DNA from: Eledone cirrhosa
Lineage: Eukaryota > Mollusca > Cephalopoda > Octopoda > Eledonidae
Direction of reading: 5' to 3'
NCBI GenBank assembly: GCA_964016885.1
Contig: OZ024743.1
Location: 79,334,925 to 79,398,924 of the forward strand
Length of the DNA: 64,000 nt
This document shows, piece after piece, positions 1 to 9,198 of the stretch (the first letter of the stretch is position 1; the number at the start of each line of letters is the position of its first letter). The notes under the pieces were generated by a model. That model was not told the origin of the DNA. It searched no databases and was given only the letters and a program-made list of their open reading frames with translations. The translations under genes were made by a program, and so were the position numbers.

Positions 1-175
1 CCTATCCAGGGGGAGCCTTGTACTCTTACAGGTCTCACTCCACGAAATCAGGATTAGAACCAGCAATAGCCGAGGGAGGGGTTTTAAACCTGCAATGGAC
101 TGCCGTCCAGGAGGAAGTCTTGTACTTCCCCATGGAAACCAGGATATAAACCGACCTGGTGAGCCTTCGGGCTCG
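1..175 (+). repeat. Degenerate minisatellite-like repeat, related to the 25.1-26.4 kb array
   Basis: The segment repeats the theme of a protein-poor unit with 'gtccaggagg', 'cttgtact' and 'tctcac', resembling the 57-bp units at 25145-26420 (which read 'ctgtccaagaagga', 'tcgtactctcag'). Two or three diverged units are recognisable. No open frame is conserved. Family assignment is by eye only. Confidence 0.4.
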
Positions 176-327
176 AGAGAGACTTTAATTTTAACTTAAC
201 ATCAACCGGTACCCTCCTTGATGTTGAGTACACACGCATCGGCCTGACCCAGGGCTGCAGCCGCCACGTGTGTGAGCCACTGAAATGCCGTTGGGGAGCT
301 ATTTTTGACGAGTTTAGTTACACCAGA

Positions 328-800
328 AATCATACTGTCACAGGGTCTTCTGTCACGCCGCTCTGAACGACATCATCAGAAAGATCCTCGATACGGTTTC
401 CCGTCACAACTTTAACCAGCTAGTCTGACTGTGGTGATGGAAAGCGCGCCGAAGTAATAACATTTTTCTTATTCGAGGGAGATAAATTCCTAATCTGGGA
501 CGCGACGTGTTGCGACTCGTTCGCTGCTTTCAACCTTGTCGCTTCGGCCACAATCCCTGGCACCGCTGCCCGCAATGCTGAGGGGAGGTGTCCTCAGGCC
601 CAGCAATACTAATTTCTTTTATAAAATCGAAAATACAGCAGTCCACCCGAACAAGAAGCCCCGTGAGGTGGGGTGGCTGTTGCAGCGGCTGAGACTGGCT
701 ATTCTCCGTGGAAATAAGAAGCCCCGTGGGGTGGGGTGGCTGTTGCAGCGGCTGAGACTGGTTATTCTCCGTGGAAATACCTTGGCTCAGGCGGGTATAG
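328..800 (+). pseudogene. Decayed LINE C-terminal domain (restriction-like-endonuclease-type region)
   Basis: Reading + through stops and gaps gives a block ending HAALNDIIRKIL (about 355-390), then DGKRAEVITF, then FLIWDATCCDSFA and GTAARNAE (about 435-580), and after a deletion the block WLLQRLRLAILRGN. The order R/CHAALND, DGKRxxxxT, WDATCxDT, AExxK and LLQRxSxAIxRGN matches, from memory, the C-terminal part of a widespread invertebrate non-LTR retrotransposon polyprotein. The PDG...WDxT pattern resembles a PD-(D/E)XK nuclease core, which is an inference. The final block is duplicated in tandem with a 63-bp period (about 652-714 and 715-777). It is a non-functional fragment with an in-frame stop after NFNQLV. 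Confidence 0.55.
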
Positions 801-1200
801 TCAGTCGCCCTCCCCCCCCCTTTTCTTTCGTTGCTTAATTCTCTTTTTTTTTCTTCTTTGTTCCCTTATTACTATGTATATTGTACAGTTTTTATCACAT
901 TTTCTATTTAGTTTAATTGAAATGTATTTTAATAAACATAGACGCAACCTTTAATAGGTTGAGTTAGGCAAAATAAGTGGGATGTTATGTGTAGACATAA
1001 AGGACGTGGTAGTATAGAATAACAAGTTTTATTTTAGGACAAGGCGAGTGAAAAACAAACAAAACAAGTAAAAATAAACATCAACTCATCACTAAGTGCG
1101 ACTATCAGCTGCACACTACACCACACCACGAAGGTCATCGGAACATTTTGAGGCAAGCCAACACATACTCTCTTGTCCTAAATAATAGGGCTATGTGAAG
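801..1200. other. AT-rich intergenic DNA, no feature recognised
   Basis: After a short C tract (about 812-820) and T-rich DNA there is no conserved frame, repeat head or tail that I can name. Confidence 0.5.
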
Positions 1201-1269
1201 TGGGGTGGAAATCGATAATTTTTCTAGGTTGTCTACATTAATTAAAGAAAACAAAAAACAACAGAATTT

Positions 1270-1545
1270 GTCTGAGAGGTTCCTCTCTGCACTGGCGGCT
1301 CGCCTAATAGAGGTAACTGGCGAATCTCACGAGGGCGCTTGGTTGTTCCAGCGCATTAGTCTCGCCATCACCCGAGGCAACACTGCGAGTGTGCTGGCTT
1401 GCCTCAAAAATCATTAGAGAGGTTGCCCAGTACCCCTCGCGACGTTGCTGTCTTTTGCTCTGGTGTTGGCTCAGTTGTTCACCCCTTCCTTTACATGTTC
1501 TTTACATTAAAGGAATATATCTTTCTGAAAGAATCGCGAGCAATT
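1270..1545 (+). pseudogene. LINE C-terminal fragment plus 3' flank, left arm of an inverted pair
   Basis: The + strand reads RFLSALAARLIEVTGESHEG and continues AWLFQRISLAITRGNTASVL before a stop at about 1415. This is the terminal block of the same domain as at 328-800 (xLLQRISLAIxRGN). The following about 130 bp ('ccagtacccctcgcgacgttg', then 'ttcaccccttcctttac', then 'ggaatatatctttctga') is the element's 3' untranslated part, since it is also present at 1585-1720 and 3640-3760. It faces the copy at 1585-1990 tail to tail. Confidence 0.6.
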
Positions 1546-1584
1546 TATAATGTTATTTAAGCATTAGTAATGTTATTTTTTTTT

Positions 1585-1990
1585 TCATTCAGAAAGATAT
1601 ATTCTTTTAATGTTGCAATATTAAAGAAAATATAAAGGAAGGGGTGAACAACTGAGCAAACACCAGAGCAAAAGACAGAAACGTCGCGAGGAGTACTGGG
1701 CAACCTCTCTAATGATTTTTTTAGGTAAGCCAGCACACTCGCAGCCTTGCCTCGGGTGATGGCAAAACTAATGCGCTGGAACAGCCAAGCGCCCTCGCGA
1801 GATTCGCCAGTTACCTCTATTAGGCGACCCGCCAGTGAAGAGAGGAACCTCGCGGTCATCGGCCAGACTCCCCCAAACGTCTCGAAAGCCACAGGCTGAA
1901 AAATGTAGCTGGCCGACAGATCACAGTATTTGAGGGTCTTACTCCGCTCGGCTGCGGAAGCTGTGGCTCTCGACCTAACCGCAGCATCCA
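1585..1990 (-). pseudogene. LINE C-terminal fragment plus 3' flank, right arm of an inverted pair
   Basis: On the - strand the frame reads AERSKTLKYCDLSASYIFQP, VAFETFGGVWPMTARFLSSL, then LAGRLIEVTGE and AWLFQRISFAITRGKAASVL. It is longer at the N-terminal side than the copy at 1270-1417. Its 3' flank runs toward 1585 and mirrors the left arm. It ends about 300 bp upstream of the MRPS34 start codon, so its upstream side points at the promoter region. I see no sign that it is expressed. Confidence 0.6.
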
Positions 1991-2287
1991 AGAGCCACCA
2001 GTGAAGAGGGTTCTATGTTTGAAAAAGTTTGGGCAACTCTGGTTTAAAAAAAATTAATTGTCGCACGAATGCTACCACTTCAAATAAAATTTCAACGGAG
2101 ATTGATTAGGAAAATTCAACTAGCAAGTGGTTGGAAAAATTAATATTTTCTATTTACTTTAATTGAAGAAAAAAATGCTTCAAAGGGGAAATAACTGTGT
2201 TGGATTAGTGCTGCCATCTAAGAAGAGTGTTGAGAACTATATTATCTGCAAGGGAGGTAACTATCACAGCAGTGTTGCGAGGTCAAA
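1991..2287 (+). promoter_or_regulatory. Upstream region and presumed 5' UTR of MRPS34
   Basis: This AT-rich segment precedes the MRPS34 start codon. An in-frame TAA at 2258-2260 lies nine codons before the ATG, so the ATG at 2288 is the first methionine in frame. No TATA box, initiator or splice acceptor can be assigned with confidence, and a separate noncoding first exon is possible. Confidence 0.35.
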
Positions 2288-2473
2288 ATGAGAATCATCC
2301 GTAAGATTGGCAAAGTCAACTTAGGATGGAGTGGAAAAACCCTGTTTAACATTGCTTCCAACCTCAAAGACAATGGTGTGGGACGTGTGGTTGTCAGACA
2401 TAGCTTCCTCAATGTATATCCAGAGAAAAGTTATTACAGATTAACAGAAGTAGAACCAAACTTCCGTGACGGC
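2288..2473 (+). CDS. MRPS34: Mitochondrial ribosomal protein S34 (mS34), exon 1
   Basis: Exon 1 encodes 62 residues, from MRIIRKIGKVNLGWSGKTLF to EVEPNFRDG, and ends at a good donor (GGC|GTAAGT, 2474-2479). The block GxGRxVxRxxF...YPExSYYRLTxVEP corresponds to the conserved N-terminal part of metazoan mS34 (human: LGRLVTRKSW...CYWRLTRVRP). The exon length is exactly 186 bp, so the intron is phase 0. Joined to exon 2 the protein is 169 residues, shorter than human mS34 (about 218), which has a longer N-terminus and a C-terminal extension. mS34 is a component of the 28S small subunit of the mitochondrial ribosome; the product should act in the mitochondrial matrix. The first ATG has an in-frame stop upstream. 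Product assignment comes from remembered family sequence; no search was run. Confidence 0.88.
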
Positions 2474-2520
2474 GTAAGTTTCTTTTATGTATCAACGACA
2501 TTATATTTATAATGTTCTTC

Positions 2521-2625
2521 AAATCTAGCCGAGGTTAACTTTGCTTTTCATCCATACGGGGTCGATAAAATAAAGTGCCAGTAATGTACTGGGTAAATGC
2601 TGGCCTTATGCCAAAAGTAGAAACA
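2521..2625 (+). mobile_element. 5'-truncated tRNA-derived SINE with 21-bp target-site duplication
   Basis: The sequence carries the SINE body and tail: 'gaggttaactttgc', 'gtcgataaaataaag', 'gtaatgtactgg', 'tgctggccttatgcc' and 'aaagtagaaac'. The 21 bp at 2500-2520 are repeated exactly at 2626-2646, so this is a bona fide retroposed copy with clear boundaries. The tRNA-like head is missing. Confidence 0.85.
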
Positions 2626-2644
2626 ATTATATTTATAATGTTCT

Positions 2645-3640
2645 TCTCAACGAATTGCGAGTAATTTATAATGTTATTTACTCATTTGTAATGTTGTATA
2701 TATTTAAAACATATTTGTTATGTTATTTATACAACAGTGCATAAAATATATATAACATTTCTTAATTAATACTATATACAGTTAAATGTCCCCTCTCAAT
2801 GTGAATGTTTATAACGATTACTGGGAAATTAGGAAGGGAGCATAATATGTTCATTGTTTGGGTATCATAATTAGCAATAGATCAGGTTTGAAGAAAATGA
2901 AAATATCCAGTTCGTTACACACACACACACGTGCCCGCGCGAAGGGTTGCTGAAAAATTCCTGGCTTTGTCGCTGCTACGGAGGCCTGGGCTGGAGACCC
3001 GACCTTCTGAGTTCTTTTTAAAGGGCTTAGAAAAACTGAAGAACCGCTGCAATAAGTGTGTGAATCTGGGAGGGAAATATGTTGAATAATATCATAATTA
3101 ACTGATCCTCCTGTATTTTCTTTTACCCCAAACCAGGAACTTTACAGCACACACTCGTACACGTGAGCGGATGAGGTAACCTTAACCCTTACCTTGACTG
3201 ATATTATTCCTAAAAGTTGACTGAAATTTAGGGTTTATATAAGGACCAGAAGTTCAGCAATTTTAAAAATTTATTTTACTTTTTGTTGTTGTTAGGTGAA
3301 AGATTGAAGTTGTAGAGAATCATTGTGCTTTCGTTCTGTAAGCATTGCATTATTATATCAAATCCCGCTGAGGTTAACTTTGCCTTTCATCCTTACGTGG
3401 TCGATAAAATAAAGTACCAGTAATACACTGGATATTTGCGGGCCTTGTGCCTAACGTAGAAACAATTATTATATTTCTTTTGTAAGACTGGGTTTCTTAC
3501 AAATGGGAGTGAAAATATAAACACATGATATATACAAAGCATATAAATAAATTTACAGTAGAATAACATAACAAATATGTTTTAGATATATACATAAATA
3601 ACATTACAAATGCTTAGATAACATTATAAATTGCTCGCAA
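2645..3640. repeat. Inverted repeat, arms about 2647-2730 and 3545-3640
   Basis: The left arm ('gaattgcgagtaatttataatg' region) and the reverse complement of the right arm ('ttataaattgctcgcaattc' region) match over roughly 80 bp, including 'aaaacatatttgttatgtta' on both. The right arm continues into the 3' flank of the LINE fragment at 3640-3930, so the left arm is probably the 3' flank of an inverted second copy. The SINE at 3359-3464 lies inside. Confidence 0.5.
3359..3464 (+). mobile_element. 5'-truncated SINE
   Basis: The body reads 'gaggttaactttgcctttc', 'gataaaataaagtaccag' and 'gtagaaacaatt'. A 10-bp direct repeat ATTATTATAT at 3349-3358 and 3465-3474 is the likely target-site duplication. 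It belongs to the same family as 2521-2625. Confidence 0.8.
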
Positions 3641-3930
3641 TTCTTTCAGAAAGATATATTCCTTTAATGTTGCAATATTAAAGAAAATGTAAAGGAAAGG
3701 GTGAACAACGGAGCCAACACCAGAGCAAAAGACAGCAGCGTCGCGAGGAATACTGGGCAACCTCTCTAATGATTTTTTAGGCAAGCCAGCACACTGGTAG
3801 TGTTGCCTCAGGTGATGGCGAGACTAATGCGCTGGAAAAACCAAGCGCCCTCGCGAGATCACCAGTCACCTCTATTAGGCGAGCCGCCAGTGAAGAGAGG
3901 AACCTCGCAGTCAGTGGCCTGACACCTGAA
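3600..3930 (-). pseudogene. Third copy of the LINE C-terminal fragment with 3' flank
   Basis: On the - strand the frame reads RFLSSLAARLIEVTGDLARE followed by QRISLAITxGN-like residues, and then the same 3' flank (reversed at 3640-3760) as the pair at 1270-1990. Residues around the final block are damaged (stop or changed codon at the RGN site). It is a dispersed retroelement end, not a gene. Confidence 0.55.
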
Positions 3931-4051
3931 AACCAAGGTGCATGGCTATGATTAATACGACTTTACACTAAACCCTAACACTAACAGACCCTAATCAGTG
4001 TTCTATAATATAGAATCTATATCATCAATGGTTACCCACATTATTGTCTAT

Positions 4052-4218
4052 CGGTAGAGGATCGTACGTCATGCTTTGACGCATAGAGTGACGGCCCTTG
4101 CCATTCTGAGTTCAAATCCCGCCGAGGTTAACTTTGCCTTTCATCCTTACGGGGTCGATAAAATAAAGTACCAGTAATGTACTGGTTAATTGCTGGCCTT
4201 ATGCCGAAAGTAGAAACA
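4052..4218 (+). mobile_element. Near full-length tRNA-derived SINE
   Basis: The head 'cggtagaggatcg...cgtcatgctttg' and a polymerase III B-box-like 'gagttcaaatcccgc' are followed by the standard body and tail. The 12-bp repeat ATTATTGTCTAT at 4040-4051 and 4219-4230 is the target-site duplication. Confidence 0.85.
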
Positions 4219-4474
4219 ATTATTGTCTATAGTTATTGTTTTACTGATGACTCTCCATCTCTGGAGTTGGTTAAACAAACATTTATTTATCATTTCCAAT
4301 CACATATTGATAATCAATAATATCAATCAGGATAATGCCATAGATTTTATACAGGGACGTAATGTCATTTCTACAACCTTTTTCATTAATGTATATTTTT
4401 TAAATTAAATTTTGCAGAGATATGTTTTAGAAGAGGTGCATTACGATTGAAGTTGATAAAATTAAAATAATAAT

Positions 4475-4602
4475 TGTTTCTACTTTAGGCACAAGGCCAG
4501 CAATTAATCCAGTGTATTACTGGTACTTTATTTTATCGACCCCGTAAGGATGAAAGGCAAAGTTAACCTCGGCGGGATTTGAACTCAGACCATAAAGGGC
4601 CG
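4475..4602 (-). mobile_element. SINE, antisense
   Basis: Read on the - strand it has the B-box-like 'gagttcaaatcccgcc', the body and the tail 'aagtagaaac'. TAAAATAATAAT flanks both sides (about 4463-4474 and 4603-4614). The head is truncated. Confidence 0.75.
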
Positions 4603-4619
4603 TAAAATAATAATAATAA

Positions 4620-4984
4620 TTCTTTCATTAATGTATATATATTTTAAATTTATTTTTCGAAGTTCACAGTTGTATAAATAACATTACAAATTGTTTATAA
4701 TTCTTACAGAATTAAAATATAAACACAGATAATAAATACAATTAATTATTGCTAGGAACCTCACAAATATAACACACCAATATATGTGATTAAAGTGATA
4801 GAAAAGAAAGGAAAGAAAGATAACAAAAACAAGCATCAATTCACCACCAAGTGCGACAATAGGTCTCACAACACATCAGGAAAAAATATATATAGTGTCG
4901 CTTGTTAATGTTTTATTGAATACTTTCGATCTGTGTTTGTAGTAGGTTAAACAAACTCTGAAATGTGTTCATTCCTTCCAGTTT
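4620..4984. other. AT-rich intronic DNA
   Basis: The first part (4620-4705) resembles the AT-rich flank of the repeats at 2645-2760 and 3540-3640. The rest shows no recognised feature. Confidence 0.35.
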
Positions 4985-6300
4985 TATGTTGATAATAATA
5001 ATAATGAAATTATTGTGTACAGTGCTCAGGTGCACTACAACTCATCAAAGGTGCATGTAGAGTCATAGAATAATATACAAATGTCAGGGAAGTGAATAGT
5101 GTATGAGTCATGATATACATGTGTGCATGTGTATGGAGGGAGAGTATTAGGTGTAGTGTTGGCGAATCTCAGGAAGCATGGAAGTTTTAAAGGATGTAGT
5201 GTCTCGACACCTAACAACTGATGAAGGTAGTTTGTTCCATGGAAGTTTTAAAGGATGCAGTGTCTCTGCAGCTAACAACTGATGCAGGTAGTTTGTTCCA
5301 TGGAGGTTTAAAAGGATGCAGTGTCTTGACAGCTAACAACTGATGCAGGTAGTTTGTTCCATGGAAGTTTTAAAGGATGTAGTGTCTCGACACCTAACAA
5401 CTGATGCAGGTAGTTTGTTCCATGGAAGTTTTAAAGGATGCAGTGTCTCTACACCTAACAACTGATGCAGGTAGTTTGTTCCATGGAAGTTTTAAAGGAT
5501 GTAGTGTCTCTACAGCTAACAACTGATGCAGGTAGTTTGTTCCATGGAGGTTTAAAAGGATGCAGTGTCTCGACAGCTAACAACTGATGCAGGTAGTTTG
5601 TTCCATGGAGGTTTAAAAGGATGCAGTGTCTCGACAGCTAACAACTGATGCAGGTAGTTTGTTCCATGGAAGTTTTAAAGGATGTAGTGTCTCGACACCT
5701 AACAACTGATGCAGGTAGTTTGTTCCATGGAAGTTTTAAAGGATGCAGTGTCTCTACAGCTAACAACTGATGCAGGTAGTTTGTTCCATGGAGGTTTAAA
5801 AGGATGCAGTGTCTCGACAGCTAACAACTGATGCAGGTAGTTTGTTCCATGGAGGTTTAAAAGGATGCAGTGTCTCGACAGCTAACAACTGATGCAGGTA
5901 GTTTGTTCCATGGAAGTTTTAAAGGATGTAGTGTCTCGACACCTAACAACTGATGCAGGTAGTTTGTTCCATGGAAGTTTTAAAGGATGCAGTGTCTCTA
6001 CAGCTAACAACTGATGCAGGTAGTTTGTTCCATGGAGGTTTAAAAGGATGCAGTGTCTCGACAGCTAACAACTGATGCAGGTAGTTTGTTCCATGGAAGT
6101 TTTAAAGGATGTAGTGTTTCGACAGCTAACAATTGATGCAGGTAGTTTGTTCCATACTTCGGCAACTCTGAGCGTGAAAAAATGTTTCTGGTAGTAATGG
6201 CAGCTGTGCTGTTTTCTGACTTTGTAGCATGTCCACGTGTGTTAGACACATGGAAATCAAAAAGGTACTCAGGGTTGTTGCTGGCAATAACATTGATAAC
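4985..6300 (-). pseudogene. 3' end of a CR1/L2-like LINE, expanded internally by a tandem array
   Basis: The outer parts match the copy at 17640-18240. 4985-5179 is the 3' flank ('aaattattgtgtacagtg...caggtgcactacaa') and 6156-6300 encodes, on the - strand, the ...RKHFFxLRVAEAWNKLP-like C-terminal block and upstream residues. Between them, where the 17.6-kb copy has one unit, this copy has sixteen 61-bp units. It is an old, non-coding insertion inside MRPS34 intron 1. Confidence 0.7.
5180..6155. repeat. Minisatellite, 16 x 61 bp, four-unit higher-order pattern
   Basis: Each unit begins 'ggaagttttaaaggatg' or 'ggaggtttaaaaggatg' and ends 'gtagtttgttccat'. 976 bp divided by 61 bp is exactly 16. 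Three variants can be told apart: A (gtagtgtctcgacacct), B (cagtgtctctacagct) and C (aggtttaaaa...cgacagct). Units 9-15 run A-B-C-C-A-B-C. The unit is the stretch that encodes WNKLPASVVSxxDTASFK in the parent LINE; 61 is not a multiple of 3, so no frame is kept. Confidence 0.9.
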
Positions 6301-6355
6301 ATTTTAGATTTTCTACAAGAATTAATAGGTAATATTATTTCTACAATTCCATTCA

Positions 6356-6728
6356 TGTAATCGTAATCTATCTTTTTAAAATGTATCCCAATACAAAAGG
6401 TACATTATTAATTAAATTAGAAACAAACAAAACCAATGAGAAGAGCACTAAACTATAGTTAAACCATTAAGGGTATGTTGTTTTGCTGGTACAAATATGG
6501 ACATAATTTTACCTCCTAATTACAATGTAACACAGTGTATCTAGGGATATATCAGCCAAAGTGTCCTATTTAAAGACAGCAGTGTGAAACAGGAAATTTG
6601 GCTGCTATTTCCAGCAGAACAATTTTATCATGTAGTGGCTCCCCTGTTAGCTGCAGTTTAGCTAATTGCAATTGTAATTATGGTGTGTTTGGTTAGTAAC
6701 AATAATTGTTTAGCTTTCATTTAACATA
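6356..6728. other. Intronic DNA, nothing recognised
   Basis: No repeat head or tail, array or coding frame is recognised here. Confidence 0.4.
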
Positions 6729-7331
6729 CCTGTGATTAAAGGCGTACCATTCAGACAGGGACACAGCCATGGCTGATGAGTAGTTTACTTGACAAACATC
6801 AAGTCCCAGGTTCAGTTCCATTGTGTGGCATCTTGGGCAAGTCTTAAATTAACCCTTTAGCATTTAACCCAGCCATATCTGGCTACAATTCTCTCACCTC
6901 TTTCTGTTCAAACCAGCCATAACTGGCCACTCATACTGATGTTAAGGTATTGTTTTCAAAATAAATAATATCAAAATCTCATTGAATTGGTATTATGTGA
7001 GGTGAACACTTTACTGCAAAAATACAATAGTATATATAGAGTAATGTAAATACTAAAAGGTTAACACTCGGTTTGTGAGTAAAATTTGGTAGACAGAATG
7101 GATGGATTGGACCGGTAAATTCAAAGATCCATCCTTGTTGCATTAGTGTCATGCTGAATCTCCCTGAAAATTATGTTAAAATTACACATGTCTGTGGAAT
7201 ATTCAGCCACTTAAAACAAGATGGATTGTATCTGTAATTCAGATGTCTAGAAATGTCATTCATTGTATTATGCTGAATCTCCCTGAGAACTGCATTAAGG
7301 GTACACATCTCTGTACGCCTTTAATCACAGG
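6729..7331. mobile_element. 603-bp element bounded by perfect 19-bp inverted repeats
   Basis: The 19 bp at 6729-6747 (CCTGTGATTAAAGGCGTAC) are the exact reverse complement of 7313-7331. The inside contains a tRNA-like SINE head (about 6760-6840) and a segment at 7150-7310 with 'tgctgaatctccctga' twice, related to the dispersed repeats at 24420-24660 and 35220-35390. Flanking 8-mers do not match, so no target-site duplication is seen. It could be a nonautonomous DNA element or a chance inversion product. The right repeat abuts the LINE at 7331. Confidence 0.5.
6760..6850 (+). mobile_element. tRNA-related SINE head
   Basis: The order 'acacagccatggctga...', 'caggttcagttccattgtg' (B-box-like) and 'cttgggcaagtct' matches a tRNA-derived SINE with the common 'ttgagcaagacacttc' type central domain. 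It is followed by 'accctttagcatttaaccc', a dispersed sequence I associate with cephalopod DNA. It is degenerate. Confidence 0.4.
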
Positions 7332-8472
7332 AAAGGCGTAGGTAGAAACTCCATTTTATGTCCTAAATGCAAAGTATGGGTGCATAAAAGATGTAGTGGG
7401 ATCACAGGTAAGCTAACTAAGAACATAGATTTTACATGTGGCCGGTGTTCTGGTGCAATAAGTAGCAGCAAGTGCCCACAAAATACTAGCTCTTTCAATT
7501 GCGCAGAGGGTTCTATAGAAATAGTGGACAGCTTCCGTTACCTGGGCGATAAAATCAGCAGTGGGGGAGGGTGCTCTGAAAGTACTGTAGCTAGAGTCAG
7601 AACTGGTTGGAAAAAGTTCAGAGAGCTTATACCACTATTAGCTGCTAAAGGGTTCTCCCTAAAAATGAAAGGCAGGTTGTACGATGCCTGCATACGAACA
7701 GCAATGTTGCATGGCAGTGAGACCTGGGCATTGTGTGCAGAGGATATACGCAGACTAGAGAGGAACGAAGCTTGCATGCTCCGCTGGATGTGTAACAGTA
7801 ATATACGTGAACGGCAAAGCATAAACGAACTAAGGAAAAAATTAGAGATAAGAGGGATCAGATGTTGTTTACTCGAGAGAAGGCTACGTTGGTATGGACA
7901 CGTGATGCGCATGAAAGACGATAGCTGTATAACAAAGTGCAGGGCAATAAAGATAGACGGTAGCCACGGAATAGGCAGACCTAGAAAAACCTGGGACGAG
8001 CTGATAAACTCCGACCTCACACACTTACACCTCTCCAAGACAATGTCACTGGACCGAGACCTTTGGCGGTACTCAGTAACAGAGAAGACCCGTCTTGCCA
8101 GTAGGCATCTCTAACAAAATACACCCCGTCCCGCCACCACCCCCACCCATCCACACCACCCCGTCCTATGTAAAGTTATGTTGGTGCCGCGCCATCCAGG
8201 CCGAAACAAATGAGATCGTGTAGGTGTCACGACAAAAAAACACACAGTCCACGCTGTAATGTGGCCGTGTAGGCAACACGGTAAAAACCTCCCAGACCCA
8301 CACTGTAAATGTGGTTGGTGTTAGGAAGGGCATCCAACTGTAGAAAACCTGCCAGACAGTCCTATGCGAGCAAGACAATCACTCTTGCCTCAAGTGGGAC
8401 TACCCCCGTCCAAACCCATGCAAGCGTGGAACACGGACGTTAAACGTTGATGATGATGATGATGATGATGAT
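7331..8472 (+). pseudogene. 5'-truncated RTE-like LINE (copy C) in MRPS34 intron
   Basis: From about 7331 the + frame reads RKGVGRNSILCPKCKVWVHK (second half of the cysteine finger), TCGRC, and then the C-terminal region: YLGDKISSGGGCSESTVARV, GRLYDACIRTAMLHGSETWA, RRLERNEACMLRWM, RLRWYGHVMRMKDD and GRPRKTWDELI, stopping at 8112-8114. The 3' UTR (8115-8440) contains two diverged ~48-bp repeats and ends in (GAT)n at about 8449-8472. It is collinear with the copies at 13583 and 39814 but clearly more diverged. The RT domain is missing; the last 244 codons remain open, yet it cannot be autonomous. Confidence 0.85.
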
Positions 8473-8515
8473 GTCTGTGGTTCCTATAATTAAAACACCC
8501 AAGAAACCTATTAAA

Positions 8516-8820
8516 TACACCCTATTATAGACCACTACACTAAGATGTCCTGACATGCTGGGACTGCAGCCCCTATTATAGACCACTACACTAAGATGTC
8601 CTGACATGCTGGGACTGGGTCCCCTATTATAGACCACTACACTAAGATGTCCTAGAATTTTGGGACTGGGTCCCTATTATAGACTACAATGATCTGACAG
8701 ACCACTACACTAAGATGACTTGACATTCTGGGACTGGGTCCCTATTATAGACCGCTACAGTATGGTGTTCTAACATACCACTACACGAAGCTGTCTTGAC
8801 AGACCACTACACTCTAGGAC
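8516..8820. repeat. Minisatellite, about 5 units of 51 bp
   Basis: Units read 'cctattatagaccactacac' followed by 'taagatgtcctgacatgctg'. Starts at 8521, 8572 and 8623 give a 51-bp period; later units are degenerate. Confidence 0.8.
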
Positions 8821-8829
8821 CACGTCCCC

Positions 8830-9100
8830 TGCCATGACCCTTTGTTATCTCTGTATATGGATGGATAAACTGTTTTTTCTTCTTTCCATCATGGTCTGAG
8901 TTAATAGGGGACAGAGGGACCTCATCTTTCTCATACATTCCACATTCATCATGGTTACTATGGATTGAAGCCTTTCCTAATGCCAACCACCTTTTAGAAT
9001 GTACTGGATGTGTTTTTTGTGACATCAACACTAATGCTTTACAGGGTGTATCTGGCACATTTTATTGTTACACTAACACTAGAAAGCTTGTCACATGCTT
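8830..9100 (-). mobile_element. Antisense RTE-like LINE 3' tail fragment
   Basis: On the - strand the sequence reads 'tgtaaagcattagtgttgatgtcac', 'acatccagtacattct', 'ggttggcattaggaaagg', which is the 48-bp tail unit and the following 'gttggtgttaggaagggcat' of the LINE 3' UTR (compare 16275-16370). It ends about 100 bp before the MRPS34 acceptor site. Confidence 0.6.
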
Positions 9101-9198
9101 AGCCTGACTGAGGTGTTCCCTCAAACCCTATATTGTCTCCATTCAATTGCCAAACATTTTTATATATTTATTCTTATTTCTATTTCTTCTTTATATAG

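Larger units (their letters stand above)
2474..9198 (+). other. MRPS34: MRPS34 intron 1 (6,725 bp), repeat-filled
   Basis: The intron starts GTAAGT (2474) and ends TTATATAG (9191-9198), in phase 0. It holds at least four SINEs, a LINE C-terminal fragment (3600-3930, -), a LINE tail with a 16-unit array (4985-6300, -), an inverted-repeat element (6729-7331), a truncated RTE-like LINE (7331-8472, +), a 51-bp array (8516-8820) and an antisense LINE tail (8820-9100). No extra coding exon is needed: joining 2473 to 9199 gives an mS34 alignment without a gap across the junction. Confidence 0.8.

Noticed and set aside
8166..9058. Small open frames on the - strand opposite the LINE tail and 51-bp array
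   Set aside because: They are antisense reads of repeats; the segment at 8830-9100 matches LINE 3' UTR instead.
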